Shown: one piece after another, positions 55,542 to 64,000 of the stretch
How the letters are laid out: each line of letters opens with the position of its first letter
Position numbering within the stretch: position 1 is the first letter of the stretch
Origin: Cyathus striatus
Taxonomy: Eukaryota > Basidiomycota > Agaricomycetes > Agaricales > Nidulariaceae
DNA length: 64,000 nt
Assembly: GCA_025738555.1 (NCBI GenBank)
Contig: JAOVFP010000005.1
Span: forward strand, 2,480,001-2,544,000
Direction: 5' to 3'
The notes under the pieces: model-generated
Told to the model about the DNA's origin: nothing
Seen by the model: only the letters and a program-made list of their open reading frames with translations
The model's database searches: none
Position numbers and translations under genes: made by a program

Positions 55542-58500
55542 ATGTCAACACTTGAGAGTGATACTGAGGGATCAACAAGGCGCTCTACCCGCGTGCCAAT
55601 AATCCCCGCTATAGCTATTGAGGCTATGAAGTCTCTTATCCCAAGGAAGCGGAACACAAAGCGCGTCGAGTCTGATGATGACAGTGTAAACAGTGTATGT
55701 CTCCTTTTATATCTATGTTCACGAACTTATTTTTATAGTCACAGCCACCGGCGAAGAAGGGAAAAGGACTGATGTCCTTCATTCACAAGAAGCCGAAGCC
55801 GAAGCCGTTCATGGCAAGTGACAAGAATGTCCCAAACAATCCTAACCCAGACCCCCGGTCCCTAGCAGCGGCAGCGGAGAATGTGAGTACTAACTTGATG
55901 ACGAAGGCATAATCTGAAACATCCAATAGGCATCACTTACACCAATGGAGACAATCATTATAGAAGCACCGGCCCCAGTATTTGAACTTTCAGACAGCGA
56001 TTCTGATGACAGTGATGCAGCCGATGGTAAAAGCGGCACGAAGGATGTTGAAGAGACTGCCGAGGATGAGCTAAGTAGGTAGTATTGATCTACATGAGAG
56101 CTTATCATTGATTTTAATTTTAGAGCGTTTAATGCGTGATTGGAACTCACCAATCTATGCCCTTTGGCATCCAGTTCCCACCATCGGTTATGATGCCCAG
56201 GGACATCGATACCATGAGTTCCATTGTTTCGCGAAGAACTGTAGAAAAGCAATTAAGCGTTACTTGGATAAAAAGGATGCTGGGTCGACAGGTAACTTAC
56301 ATAAGCATTCAAGAGTGTGTTGGGGTACCGATGTATGCCAATTGGCAATGGGAATGAAGAACGCAGAGGGAGCACGCGAGGTTTTAGCACAATCTAAGGA
56401 TGGTTCAATAGCAGCAGCCTTCCGTATTAAGGGAGAGAAGAAGGTAACTTACTCACATAGGCAACATACCCGAGCAGAGTCACGGTACGATGTCATAACA
56501 TCCCAGAAAATCGTTACTAACATCCCTACAGTGCCGAAATTGTCCGCTGGGTTACTGAGAGTGTGCGGCCATTCAGCATTGTCAAGGATCGAGGCTTCCA
56601 AAGCCTGATGAAAACAGGTCGGCCTGGATACTATATTCCTTCACCAAGTACAGTATCCCGGGATGTTCAAAAGGTTTTTGTACGGACACGCAGTCAGATA
56701 GCAAAGATGTTACAGGTACGTGGATCACGACTCAGGAGACTTCCCACTTCTATCTATGCTAAACATTCATTAGGACTATGACGGAAGGCTTCATTATGCA
56801 ACAGACGGCTGGACCTCACCAAATCATCGACCTATTGTTGCGTTTACGGTTCATTTTGAGCATGATGGAAAGCCGATATCACTCATTCTTGATATTGTTG
56901 AAGTACCAAGGTCACATACCAGTGAAAATCTCGCAGAAGAATTTGCTCGAGTACTAGCTGACTTTGGCCTATCGGATAAGGTTAGTAATGATTACCTGGC
57001 ATCCATAATAAGGAGATAAAAACAGTGTACCTAGGTCCTCAGCATAACCTGCGATAACGCATCCAACAACGATACCATGATTGCTAGGCTTGATGAGATG
57101 TTATTGAACTCGTTCTCGAGGGTTAATCATACGTGCTGCTTTCTTCATGTTAACAACCTGATAGCGCAGTCATTCGTGAGACAATTTGATGTCCGAAAGA
57201 AAGCAACATCCCAGAACAACGACCTCGACAGCTTAGATTCTGATGACGACATGGAGAGGCCTAGCGATATTACAGTAGAACCGGAGGCCGAAGCAAGTGA
57301 TGCCGACAACTTAGATGGATATGTTGACGAAATGGCGGCATTGGATGAGGCTGAACGTAATGTCATGGAGAGCAGTCTCCGCCTGGTGACACTGCTACTC
57401 TCAAAGGTAGGTTAAATGGACCAATTCTTGTGATATGCGTAACTTACCTTCATGTTTAAGATCCGAAAAGTCGCATTTAAGACCATTAATTCACCAACAA
57501 AGCTCCTCCCCGCATGGATTACCTGTGTTGAAGAGCTAGGCCTGGAGACTAGGATGATTCCTCGTGATGTTCGAACGAGGTGGAATTCGACTTACGATAT
57601 GTTGCAGTTCATTCTCCAATACAAGAAGGCATATAAGCGGTTTACAAGTGACGAGGCAAATGGTCTGAGGGATCGTTACGAGCTGAGGATACACAAGTGG
57701 AAGACAGTTGAAAATCTTTGTAAGATATTAGAGGTGAGCATTTGAGCTGTCCCGCGGATCGCTTATATAACAGTGAACTCTATTACTAACCTCAGTATTA
57801 ATATTAACTAGGTTCTGAAAGATGCAACACTATTCTTCTCTCGTTCAACACCCAGCCTTGCCCATGTAATCCCAGCAATGGATCATATCAATGACCACCT
57901 CACCAATGCCACTATCGAACCGGACCTTCCAGCATCCATCCACGCCGCCGCCGGTCTCGCAAAGAAGACGTTAAATCGGTACTACTCACGAACGGACGAC
58001 TCAGAAACATACCGCATTGCAATGAGTACATTTAAAACTTGGTCTATATTTCTGTCATTCTCACATTTATCTAGTTCTTCACCCGCAGTACAAAATGCAG
58101 TACTTTAAGAATGCTGATTGGCAAGACACGTGGATCAGCACCGCTGAAGAGGTTCTTCGTACACAGTTTCAGCTGCATTATAGAAATGCTACCACCGCTG
58201 ATGTGCCAGTCAAGGCTACTACTACTGCCCAGCCTGTGTGTACTTTATATTTGTTTTCACCATTTGGTATCTACTAACACCGTTCATAAAGTTACGAGGC
58301 AAGAAGGTAAACGTTTTTGACACCATTCTGAAGCCGCTCAAACCGATATCTAATGATGTTCGTGACGAAATTGATCATTACCTTTCAACTGATGTTGAAG
58401 AGGTCAACGACGTTCTTCTGTGGTGGTGGGAGCGCCGTTCGATGTACCCTTGCCTGTCAAGGATGGCATTGGATTACCTTAGTATTCCTTGTATGTCTTT

Positions 58501-58773
58501 CTCATACTTTTGTTAGCTCCTCTTACTGATTTGTTTCCATAAGCGATGTCCGTTGATGTGGAACGTGTGTTTAGCCGTGGGCGACTGATACTCTCGCATA
58601 TCCGTAGCCGCCTTTCAGTGCAGTCAACACGTGCTGTCTTGTGTGTTGGCAACTGGAGTATTGGCGGATATATTAGCGACTCCGATGTCGAAGCAATTTC
58701 GAAGATGCCTGAGGTTGAGGTGGGGGAGGACGAGGATGAGCTACAGGATGGGTGGGATCGTATCATTCTGTAA
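55542..58773 (+). CDS. hAT-family transposase, 880 aa, apparently intact
   Basis: Twelve exons join in phase without a stop: 55542-55694, 55739-55882, 55930-56074, 56124-56484, 56532-56715, 56774-56980, 57035-57406, 57461-57733, 57812-58025, 58075-58235, 58292-58490, 58544-58773. Parts in order: an acidic, Lys-rich N-terminus; a BED-like zinc finger (C-F-A-K-N-C ... GNLHKHSRVC); a helical stretch (EIVRWVTESVRPFSIV); and the RNase H-like core. The core's first Asp is in Y-A-T-D-G-W-T-S and the second in I-T-C-D-N-A-S-N-N. The H-T-C-C-x-L-H-V-N-N-L motif follows. The C-terminal dimerisation block has VDVERVFSRGRLILSHIRS, where the Glu is the likely third acidic residue. It should bind the inner element's ends. 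Intactness suggests recent activity. Acceptors for exons 10 and 11 are the least certain. Confidence 0.88.
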
Positions 58774-59010
58774 GCACCTCGGTTACCAGTACTATACCCT
58801 ACTACTGCATCATGTCGTGTTCCATTTCAATGCAACGTGTTTCTCGGTTCACTTCCACTTCCAGATCACCCGTTTTCCTGCAGATATTTAGCTCCAGTTG
58901 AAAATAAGTGTGCTGGGACATTGTTTGAAGCGCTTGGTTAGGCTCCGCCCTATTCGAGGTAGGTTATTCCCTTCTAGTTAATCGTTAGGCTGACCGTCTG
59001 CTTTCTACAG

Positions 59011-59626
59011 TGTCGCTCATCGAGAAGGCGATTACCCATTGTTCGGTAAAGTCGACGATGCCTTTCCACTGCATCGTTCCACAGCCGTTGAGGATGGTAT
59101 CATGCATACCATGACCACCTGAACCAATGCTCCATGGGGTCTCCAGCGCATCAGCCAGGATGCCAAGTTCTCCAGCACCAGTACCAGGTACACGTTCTAT
59201 TTCCTCTTATCCTTTTTCTCTGCTAACGCGTTCTGTAGCGACCTTACCTACACCTACACCTACGACAGCTCCGCAGGATCTGGCGTTGATATCTATGTCG
59301 TCGACACTGGTATCTACACCTCCCACGTAAGCCCCTTATTCTTACCCTCGATAAGCAGCTTTTTGACGATAGCTTGATTGCAGTCCGACTTTGGCGGCAG
59401 AGCCTCCTGGGGAACCAGCTTCGGTGGATATGCCGCTTCTGACGGTAACAGCCATGGAACTCACTGCGCGTATGTCTCTTCTCTCCTCCATTACAGCCAA
59501 TTCTCGTATCTCACAGTTACATTGCAGCGGTACCGCTGCTGGGACCTGGTACGGTGTCGCCAAGAAGGCCAACCTCATCGCTGTTAAGGTCCTCAACGAC
59601 GCTAGCTCTGGCTCCACCTCAGACAT
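59011..59626 (+). pseudogene. Captured fragment of a subtilisin-like (S8, proteinase K-type) protease gene
   Basis: Four exon pieces with proper introns between them: 59011-59187, 59239-59326, 59384-59469, 59528-59626. The first encodes the end of the propeptide and start of the enzyme (V-E-D-G-I-M-H-T-M-T-T, stop, T-N-A-P-W-G-L-Q-R-I-S), with TGA at 59120-59122 breaking it. The next has the catalytic Asp motif (D-I-Y-V-V-D-T-G-I), and the third spans the catalytic His motif (N-S-H-G-T-H-C-A). The fourth is the V-K-V-L-N region. The exon after that lacks an acceptor, and the part with the catalytic Ser is absent. It lies between the transposase stop and the right end of the inner hAT element, so it is carried by the transposon. 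Retained introns argue for DNA capture rather than copying from mRNA. Confidence 0.8.
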
Positions 59627-60837
59627 GTATGCTTTTCTTTGCCTCGTCTTTACCTACGCGTTTGACAACTGGAATGGGATGACGTGGACTCTCCATACTA
59701 GGGTACGTTTCCCCTTCTTTATCGTTCCTTCCCGTCCCCTCCTGCCTTTATTTTCACCTTCAGTATCTTCTCAATGCTAATTTTATCCACTAGAATTACC
59801 GCTCCACCGCCTGACATCGGCCCTTCGTTGTGCATCGGCTGAAGGTTCTGCGTGCGGGGTACTGGTTGGAATGGCTGGGGGGAGTGTGGAGGGCATGGTA
59901 CCGGCGCAATTAATGTATATGTAAGAACGGCACGTACTGTACCACATACATCATTGCCACCGCCAGGGCCAAGTTGCATGCACCTGCCTCGTTTCTCCTA
60001 CCACGCTGCCGTTTCCCCATTCCGCCATGCTGCAATCAACCTGTAAAATCGCCACTTCCTCCATGCCCAGACGCACGCGACCTATCTCTTCTCTGTTCGG
60101 ATTCAAACATATGCCTACGCCTTCAATGTCGTCTACAGTTTACTTCCCGAGTGAACAGCAGCCTTCTCAGTTTGAAAAAATGTTGATACAATGAGTAGGA
60201 GTGGGCTGGACTTGAGTGTGAAGTTGTGTTTTAATTGTGTTCTAGGTTTCGAGATTTTGAGCCATGTGTATATCTTTCTTTAAATATACATATTAAATCT
60301 ATTGTATTTTAGAGTAATTACGTTATAAAACCCATGGGTTATCATGGGTTACCCGCTACCCACCATACCCGCTGAAACCCATACCCGCAAGACTGGGTAT
60401 GGGTTATGGCGGGTATGGGTCCGGGTAGCTGCTGGGATACCCATGGGTTACCCGTGCCATTCCCTAAGGCTGCCTGCTCACCTGTCAGTTAAGATCCGTA
60501 TTTCATTATATTTCAAACATATAATACCCCCTTTTCATACCAGAAATTACTCTAGGTGATTCTGGACAATAAAAACATAACATTAAGGAGGATTAGCAGC
60601 GGAGAGACTTGAATTGTTCGCAGGTAGTAGGTAGAAATTGCAACGCCAACGCGACGCGTCAGTTCTGCCACGTCAACACGTGATCGACTGAGAGCCATCA
60701 TCCAGATCGTTCCTCAATTCGTCAGTTCGCGATCCAGAACTCACTTCCAGTTCACTTCGTATCAAAAACGATCTATCAGCAAAAGCGGAGTGAACTGATT
60801 TCAGTTCGCATCCAGATCGCTTCGCGCGGCAACACTA

Positions 60838-60845
60838 CCTCCGGA
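60838..60845. other. Target-site duplication of the outer hAT element, right copy
   Basis: CCTCCGGA, identical to 54705-54712. Confidence 0.9.
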
Positions 60846-63077
60846 TCATAGACGGACCGTATATGGTCTGTTGTGGCCGCCCTTTTGTTGGAATCATATG
60901 TTTATCACATGTTTCTTGAGAGTATATAAAAGAGGAAGAGAAACGCAAGGGAACGAGGGCCCCCTTCCTAGTTTGTTGAGATTAGCAGTGGTCACTCTCC
61001 TTCGCTGCGATTAAGATGTGAGATCGGCGGGTGAATGCGCCACAGTGGACGGTGATGCAGGGTGCCATGGCGCGCTAAAGCTAGCTGCTAACTGGCAGAG
61101 CTCTACGTGTCTCGCTCATTGAGATTCCCGTTTCGGTTCTTGGGGAGGAGTCGCCACCCATCCTTTTTCGTACTACCGTATGGCACCTCCATAGCGAGCC
61201 TTGAGGTTGGTGGGTAGGTCCAATTACGGGCGAGCCCACCAGTGGGCTTCCCGAGGGATAAGTATATGGAGCTGCCATTAGTTTACCATCCGGTATGATC
61301 ACCACGCAACAGCAATGAATCAAACCCGACCTACATACAATGTAATTCAGGCTTGCGACGTCGTATATTCTCATGTACTTCTGTAGGAGGATAGCCTACC
61401 AGGAGACGTTTGTGGACCTGCTCAACCGAGTTCTATATTTTCCTTACTCATTTCCTATCCATTTTGGTACATGTTCATCTTGTGTAGAGCGAGCGTACGT
61501 TATTGTCTTGATTCTACGGAGTGCTACTACACATACAATAGTTTAAAGTAATCGGGCAACAGCATACCGGAAGGGTAAATCTCCTGAGGAAGTCGATTTT
61601 GTGGTAAATAGGTGCGCAATCATAATGTAGTCCGTAATAATTATGTTTACCACCTCAGCCTCAGAATATATTCATGATTGAACTGCGATAACGACATCTG
61701 TAGGCCAGTAAGAACTTCCTCCATTTGATTCAGCTTTCTTCGAGTGAAATATATATAAAGCCGCCTTGCTTGCGGGGTAAGTCAAGAGGCGTCAGATCCT
61801 TCGATCTGGCACATGTATTAGGTAAGGGGGTAGGGGGGGGATACCCTACGAATTTGGTTTAGCTTAGTGGTGCGGCATACTCGGCAGTCAACTGACGGCA
61901 GCGAAGGGTCTCACCCTTCATCAGTTCATCTACTATAAGTACTTCCACCTATGCGTCTGAACAAACGACACATCTCTCTTGATATTTATTTTACGACATG
62001 GGTGGCTGCTACTTGCTTTGATGTAGATAGTGTAAGTTGAGTATAAGTACCATCACAATGCGACATTCTTTCTAATGTTCATACTTTTGAATTCCAAGTT
62101 GTTCAATAAGTACTTGAGTCCATGTTCTCAGCAGACCAGCAGTATGTATGAAGTTCCGAGTGTGGAATAATTCACCGTAACCGTAATTCGGCTATGTCGT
62201 AAACTCGGGGCGTCGTAATTCCGAAAAACCCTCTATTTTTCTATTTTTTCTCCATACATAGGTACTGTTGCATATTAGAATTCATGTATATATCTTTTAT
62301 AAAAACATACACCCTATAATTGTTGTTTTATAATACATTTTTGTCACTTCTTCCTCTCGGCTTCTTTTTCCGAGACCTTTCCCACACTAATGGAGGTTTG
62401 TGAATCAAAGGTACTTACATCCATAAGGATGCCTGTTTTTTTATCACCATTTAAGTATATTTTTGCAATACATGCACGTACACAGATTATTTTTTATAAT
62501 TGTGAGGAACTCTATTTAAATTATACTATCATTTTTGCATAATATTGAATATTAGCATGACATGGGCACGACGTGAACCTTATGTATACCCAAATTAAGA
62601 ATGTCTAGACTCCGGGCTTCGTAAGCCATGTCCTGCATTTGTGCAACAAGCATCGGTGATTCCAGTTGCACAATGGAATGCTTTGAAGTTACATCTATAT
62701 AATATTGAAGAGGTGATAGTGCAGTTGTGCGTACCTCACAAAGACAAATAATGTGAGTCATCCGTCTGACTGGGAATTCTAAGGTGAAAATAATGAAATT
62801 AGCAAAGGGAAAAAATAAGAGTATATAAAATAAGGAGTGAGATTGGAAGTTAGAGTCTTGAGATGATGCAGTAAACTTAGAAGTGGAATTAGAGACGATG
62901 TAAAACTTGGTTAGATTCCCTGTAGAGTATCTACAGGGATTTATATACTGATAAATTTAAATTAGGATATAAATTGTATATTGGACAATGTAATGAAGAG
63001 GAATAAAAAGGACATAGCCTGAAACATTTATAAGTATGGAAAACTTGAGTAGGAAAGTCCAGTGGGTTGAGGTTTGC
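60846..63077. other. Right flank of the hAT nest, no gene recognised
   Basis: A stretch starting TGTTGGAATC (60886) and holding TATATAA (60924-60930) resembles the start of a Copia-type LTR, but no matching end or primer-binding site was found. A TATA-like run and three hairpins lie at 61752-61919. Otherwise AT-rich with short frames only. Confidence 0.4.
61752..61919 (+). other. TATA-like run followed by three hairpins
   Basis: Runs TATATATAAAG (about 61750-61760), then CCGC/GCGG (61761-61775, 4 bp). Next is GTCAGATC-cttc-GATCTGGC (61791-61810, 8 bp with one G-T pair), then GAAGGGT-ctc-ACCCTTC (61903-61919, 7 bp). It could be a structured RNA gene or chance. No family is recognised. Confidence 0.25.
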
Positions 63078-63671
63078 TGTTACGATCCGAGCTGGCCTCG
63101 TGATGTCTTCTTGGTTTTGTGATATAATGATCACGTGACTTGTCACTACACTCGTAAGTCGTATGATGAAGTCGAAGTCTAAACAGTTATAACGTAAGTT
63201 ATACACTAATGGACTTAGCGGCGTCTTCATAGTAACACTTGAAGAGTGGATATGAAATAGCGGTGTTCTGGGTCTGAGGGGTTCTCAAAGAGGATAGAGG
63301 GGATTAGCCAGCTATATTGGACGATAGCTAAACTAAGATCAAGCTGAGGAAGCTTGATCAGAATACATATGCTATTTATACAAAAGAAGCGTGGTCCGTG
63401 CGAGTAGAGATATGTAGCTATAAATAAGTCCATGACTTGCCATAACTCGGCAGAGGTCTATAAATAGAATGCGCAGTAGTATCAGTAAGCAAGTCCGAGG
63501 AGATAAGAGAAGTCCATGCTCGTAGTATGACAAACCAGAGGGGCGGGGTTGGGGACGATGAGTAAGTATGTAGTTATAAATAGAAGGGGATCAGTAAGCA
63601 GAAAGATATAAATAGAAGGGTCACGTGAAATAGAGGTGCTCTGGCGGGGTTGAGATGGAAAAAGTGTAACA
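63078..63671 (-). mobile_element. LTR (594 bp) of a retrotransposon on the minus strand
   Basis: The segment starts TGTTACGATC and ends GTGTAACA, so it has TG...CA ends with a short inverted repeat (TGTTAC/GTAACA). Just beyond its right end, the minus strand reads AAAGGGGGTAA, a purine tract directly before the LTR. Beyond that lies the end of an open frame (63689). This order (ORF end, purine tract, LTR) is that of the 3' end of an LTR retrotransposon read on the minus strand. Repeated 'tataaatagaaggg' strings occur inside (about 63570-63620). The other LTR is outside the window. Confidence 0.65.
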
Positions 63672-63682
63672 TTACCCCCTTT
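63672..63682 (-). other. Polypurine tract
   Basis: On the minus strand AAAGGGGGTAA immediately before the LTR, the site expected to prime plus-strand synthesis. Confidence 0.55.
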
Positions 63683-63688
63683 GTATAA

Positions 63689-64000
63689 TCAAACGTCCTC
63701 GTTTGATGCATACCATCCTTCGTCATTGTCGGGTACGTTCCATTCCCTGGTTTCGGCGGCTTCGGCGGCTTCGTTGGCGTTCACCTGATCCTCAAGTTCC
63801 GTGAGGACATTCCATGAGTTGATCTGATATTGCGGCCAGTTGCCCCAGTTGTTGTCGTCGGGTGGTGGGGTGGAGTTGGGGCCGTAGTGGCAGTCCTTTG
63901 GGGCATGGCCGGCACAGGGCCATCCGCAGGTCTGACAGACATATTTCTTACATTGGAAGGGAGAATGGCGGGGGCATGAAGACGGCAGAAGGGGCATACG
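63689..64000 (-). CDS. C-terminal end of a retrotransposon ORF, cut by the window edge
   Basis: The frame is open from the window edge to the stop at 63689. The visible ~103 residues hold a cysteine/histidine cluster (C-K-K-Y-V-C-Q-T-C-G-W-P-C-A-G-H-A-P-K-D-C-H), then a Pro/Asn-rich and an acidic tail. The cluster could be a zinc-binding motif, but its spacing is not the standard CCHC knuckle. Position just before the purine tract and LTR says it is the end of the element's last ORF. There is an ATG at 63997, but the true start is probably outside. I cannot tell Gypsy from Copia. Confidence 0.5.
   Translation of the reverse strand, partial: RMPLLPSSCPRHSPFQCKKYVCQTCGWPCAGHAPKDCHYGPNSTPPPDDNNWGNWPQYQINSWNVLTELEDQVNANEAAEAAETREWNVPDNDEGWYASNEDV

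Larger units (their letters stand above)
55271..60467. mobile_element. Inner hAT element (about 5.2 kb), autonomous type
   Basis: The left end TTAGGGAATGGCATGGGTA (55271-55289) is matched in inverted form at the right end (about 60449-60467, one mismatch: CACGGGTAA). Both ends are followed inwards by many copies of GGGTATGGGT/ACCCATACCC, a subterminal array over about 55285-55385 and 60330-60455. A target duplication is not clean: GCCTGC occurs at 55262-55267 and 60472-60477, at most 6 of 8 bases. The element encodes the transposase (55542-58773) and carries a protease-gene fragment (59011-59626). Confidence 0.82.
54713..60837. mobile_element. Outer hAT-type element (now 6125 bp) with TIRs and 8-bp TSD
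   Basis: The left end reads TAGTGTTGCCGCG; the right end is its exact reverse complement (60825-60837, CGCGGCAACACTA). CCTCCGGA flanks both sides. A (GAAGT)5 microsatellite sits just inside the left end (54725-54749). Motifs such as 'agttcac' and 'gatccaga'/'gatctag' recur near both ends, as subterminal transposase sites often do. Apart from the inner element, only about 560 bases on the left and 370 on the right belong to this element. It was therefore probably a short non-autonomous hAT that was later invaded. Confidence 0.88.

Noticed and set aside
56444..56460. An intron after G-E-K-K in the transposase (gtaact...catag).
   Set aside because: Reading through gives K-V-T-Y-S-H-R-Q-H-T, the expected family sequence, and a good donor follows at 56485.
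55262..60477. GCCTGC on both sides of the inner hAT as its target duplication.
   Set aside because: Only 6 of the expected 8 bases agree and a few bases separate it from the ends; kept as a remark, not a feature.
61855..61900. tRNA-like string 'tttagcttagtggtgcggc'.
   Set aside because: No T-loop (ggttcgaa type) or matching acceptor stem could be found around it.

Overview
The window reads as nuclear DNA of an Agaricomycete (mushroom-type basidiomycete). Genes are cut by many short introns with GTRNGT-type donors. The recognisable genes are a seven-knuckle GIS2/CNBP protein, a cytochrome c oxidase subunit IV/Cox5 homologue, an OLE1-type delta-9 desaturase fused to cytochrome b5, two DUF6533-like membrane proteins, and a tandem family of F-box proteins with the motif layout common in Agaricomycetes. 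All exon maps below were built by hand from splice sites, reading phase and recalled family motifs; no search was run.

Region 1 (1-32,462) is a head-to-tail array of six F-box gene copies, all on the + strand: FB1 1-1152 (cut by the window edge), FB2 8766-10616, FB3 14862-16745, FB4 21755-23626, FB5 27179-29086 and FB6 31722-32462. The spacers are also paralogous, so the duplicated unit is roughly 5-7 kb of gene plus flank. FB3, FB4 and FB5 are open. FB1 and FB2 are pseudogenes, and FB6 lost its 5' two thirds through a deletion with a 4-base microhomology. The first ~9.5 kb is almost free of CpG, and stops in FB1 and FB2 sit where intact paralogues have CpG codons, so the left end looks decayed by methylation/deamination (RIP-like). 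Unit 1 also holds two tandem element-like segments (3514-8220), one with a relic of a fungal transcription-factor domain. Unit 3 carries an extra ~1.6 kb with a gene for a small secreted cysteine-rich peptide. The spacers hold broken remains of an APH-type kinase gene.

Region 2 (about 34-46 kb) is a conserved block: GIS2-like gene (+, with an 8-base micro-exon), Cox5 (+), a DUF6533-like gene (-), and OLE1 (-). Region 3 (about 46-54.7 kb) holds a second DUF6533-like gene (-), a stretch of degenerate repeats, an ORF with two internal repeats, and a possible membrane-protein gene (-).

Region 4 (54,713-60,837) is a nest of two hAT-type transposons. The outer one has 13-base terminal inverted repeats and a perfect 8-base target duplication. 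The inner one (55,271-60,467) encodes an apparently intact 880-residue transposase over 12 exons and also carries a broken, intron-containing fragment of a subtilisin-like (S8) protease gene, which looks like captured host DNA. The right edge has an LTR (63,078-63,671) and the end of an ORF of a retrotransposon on the minus strand.
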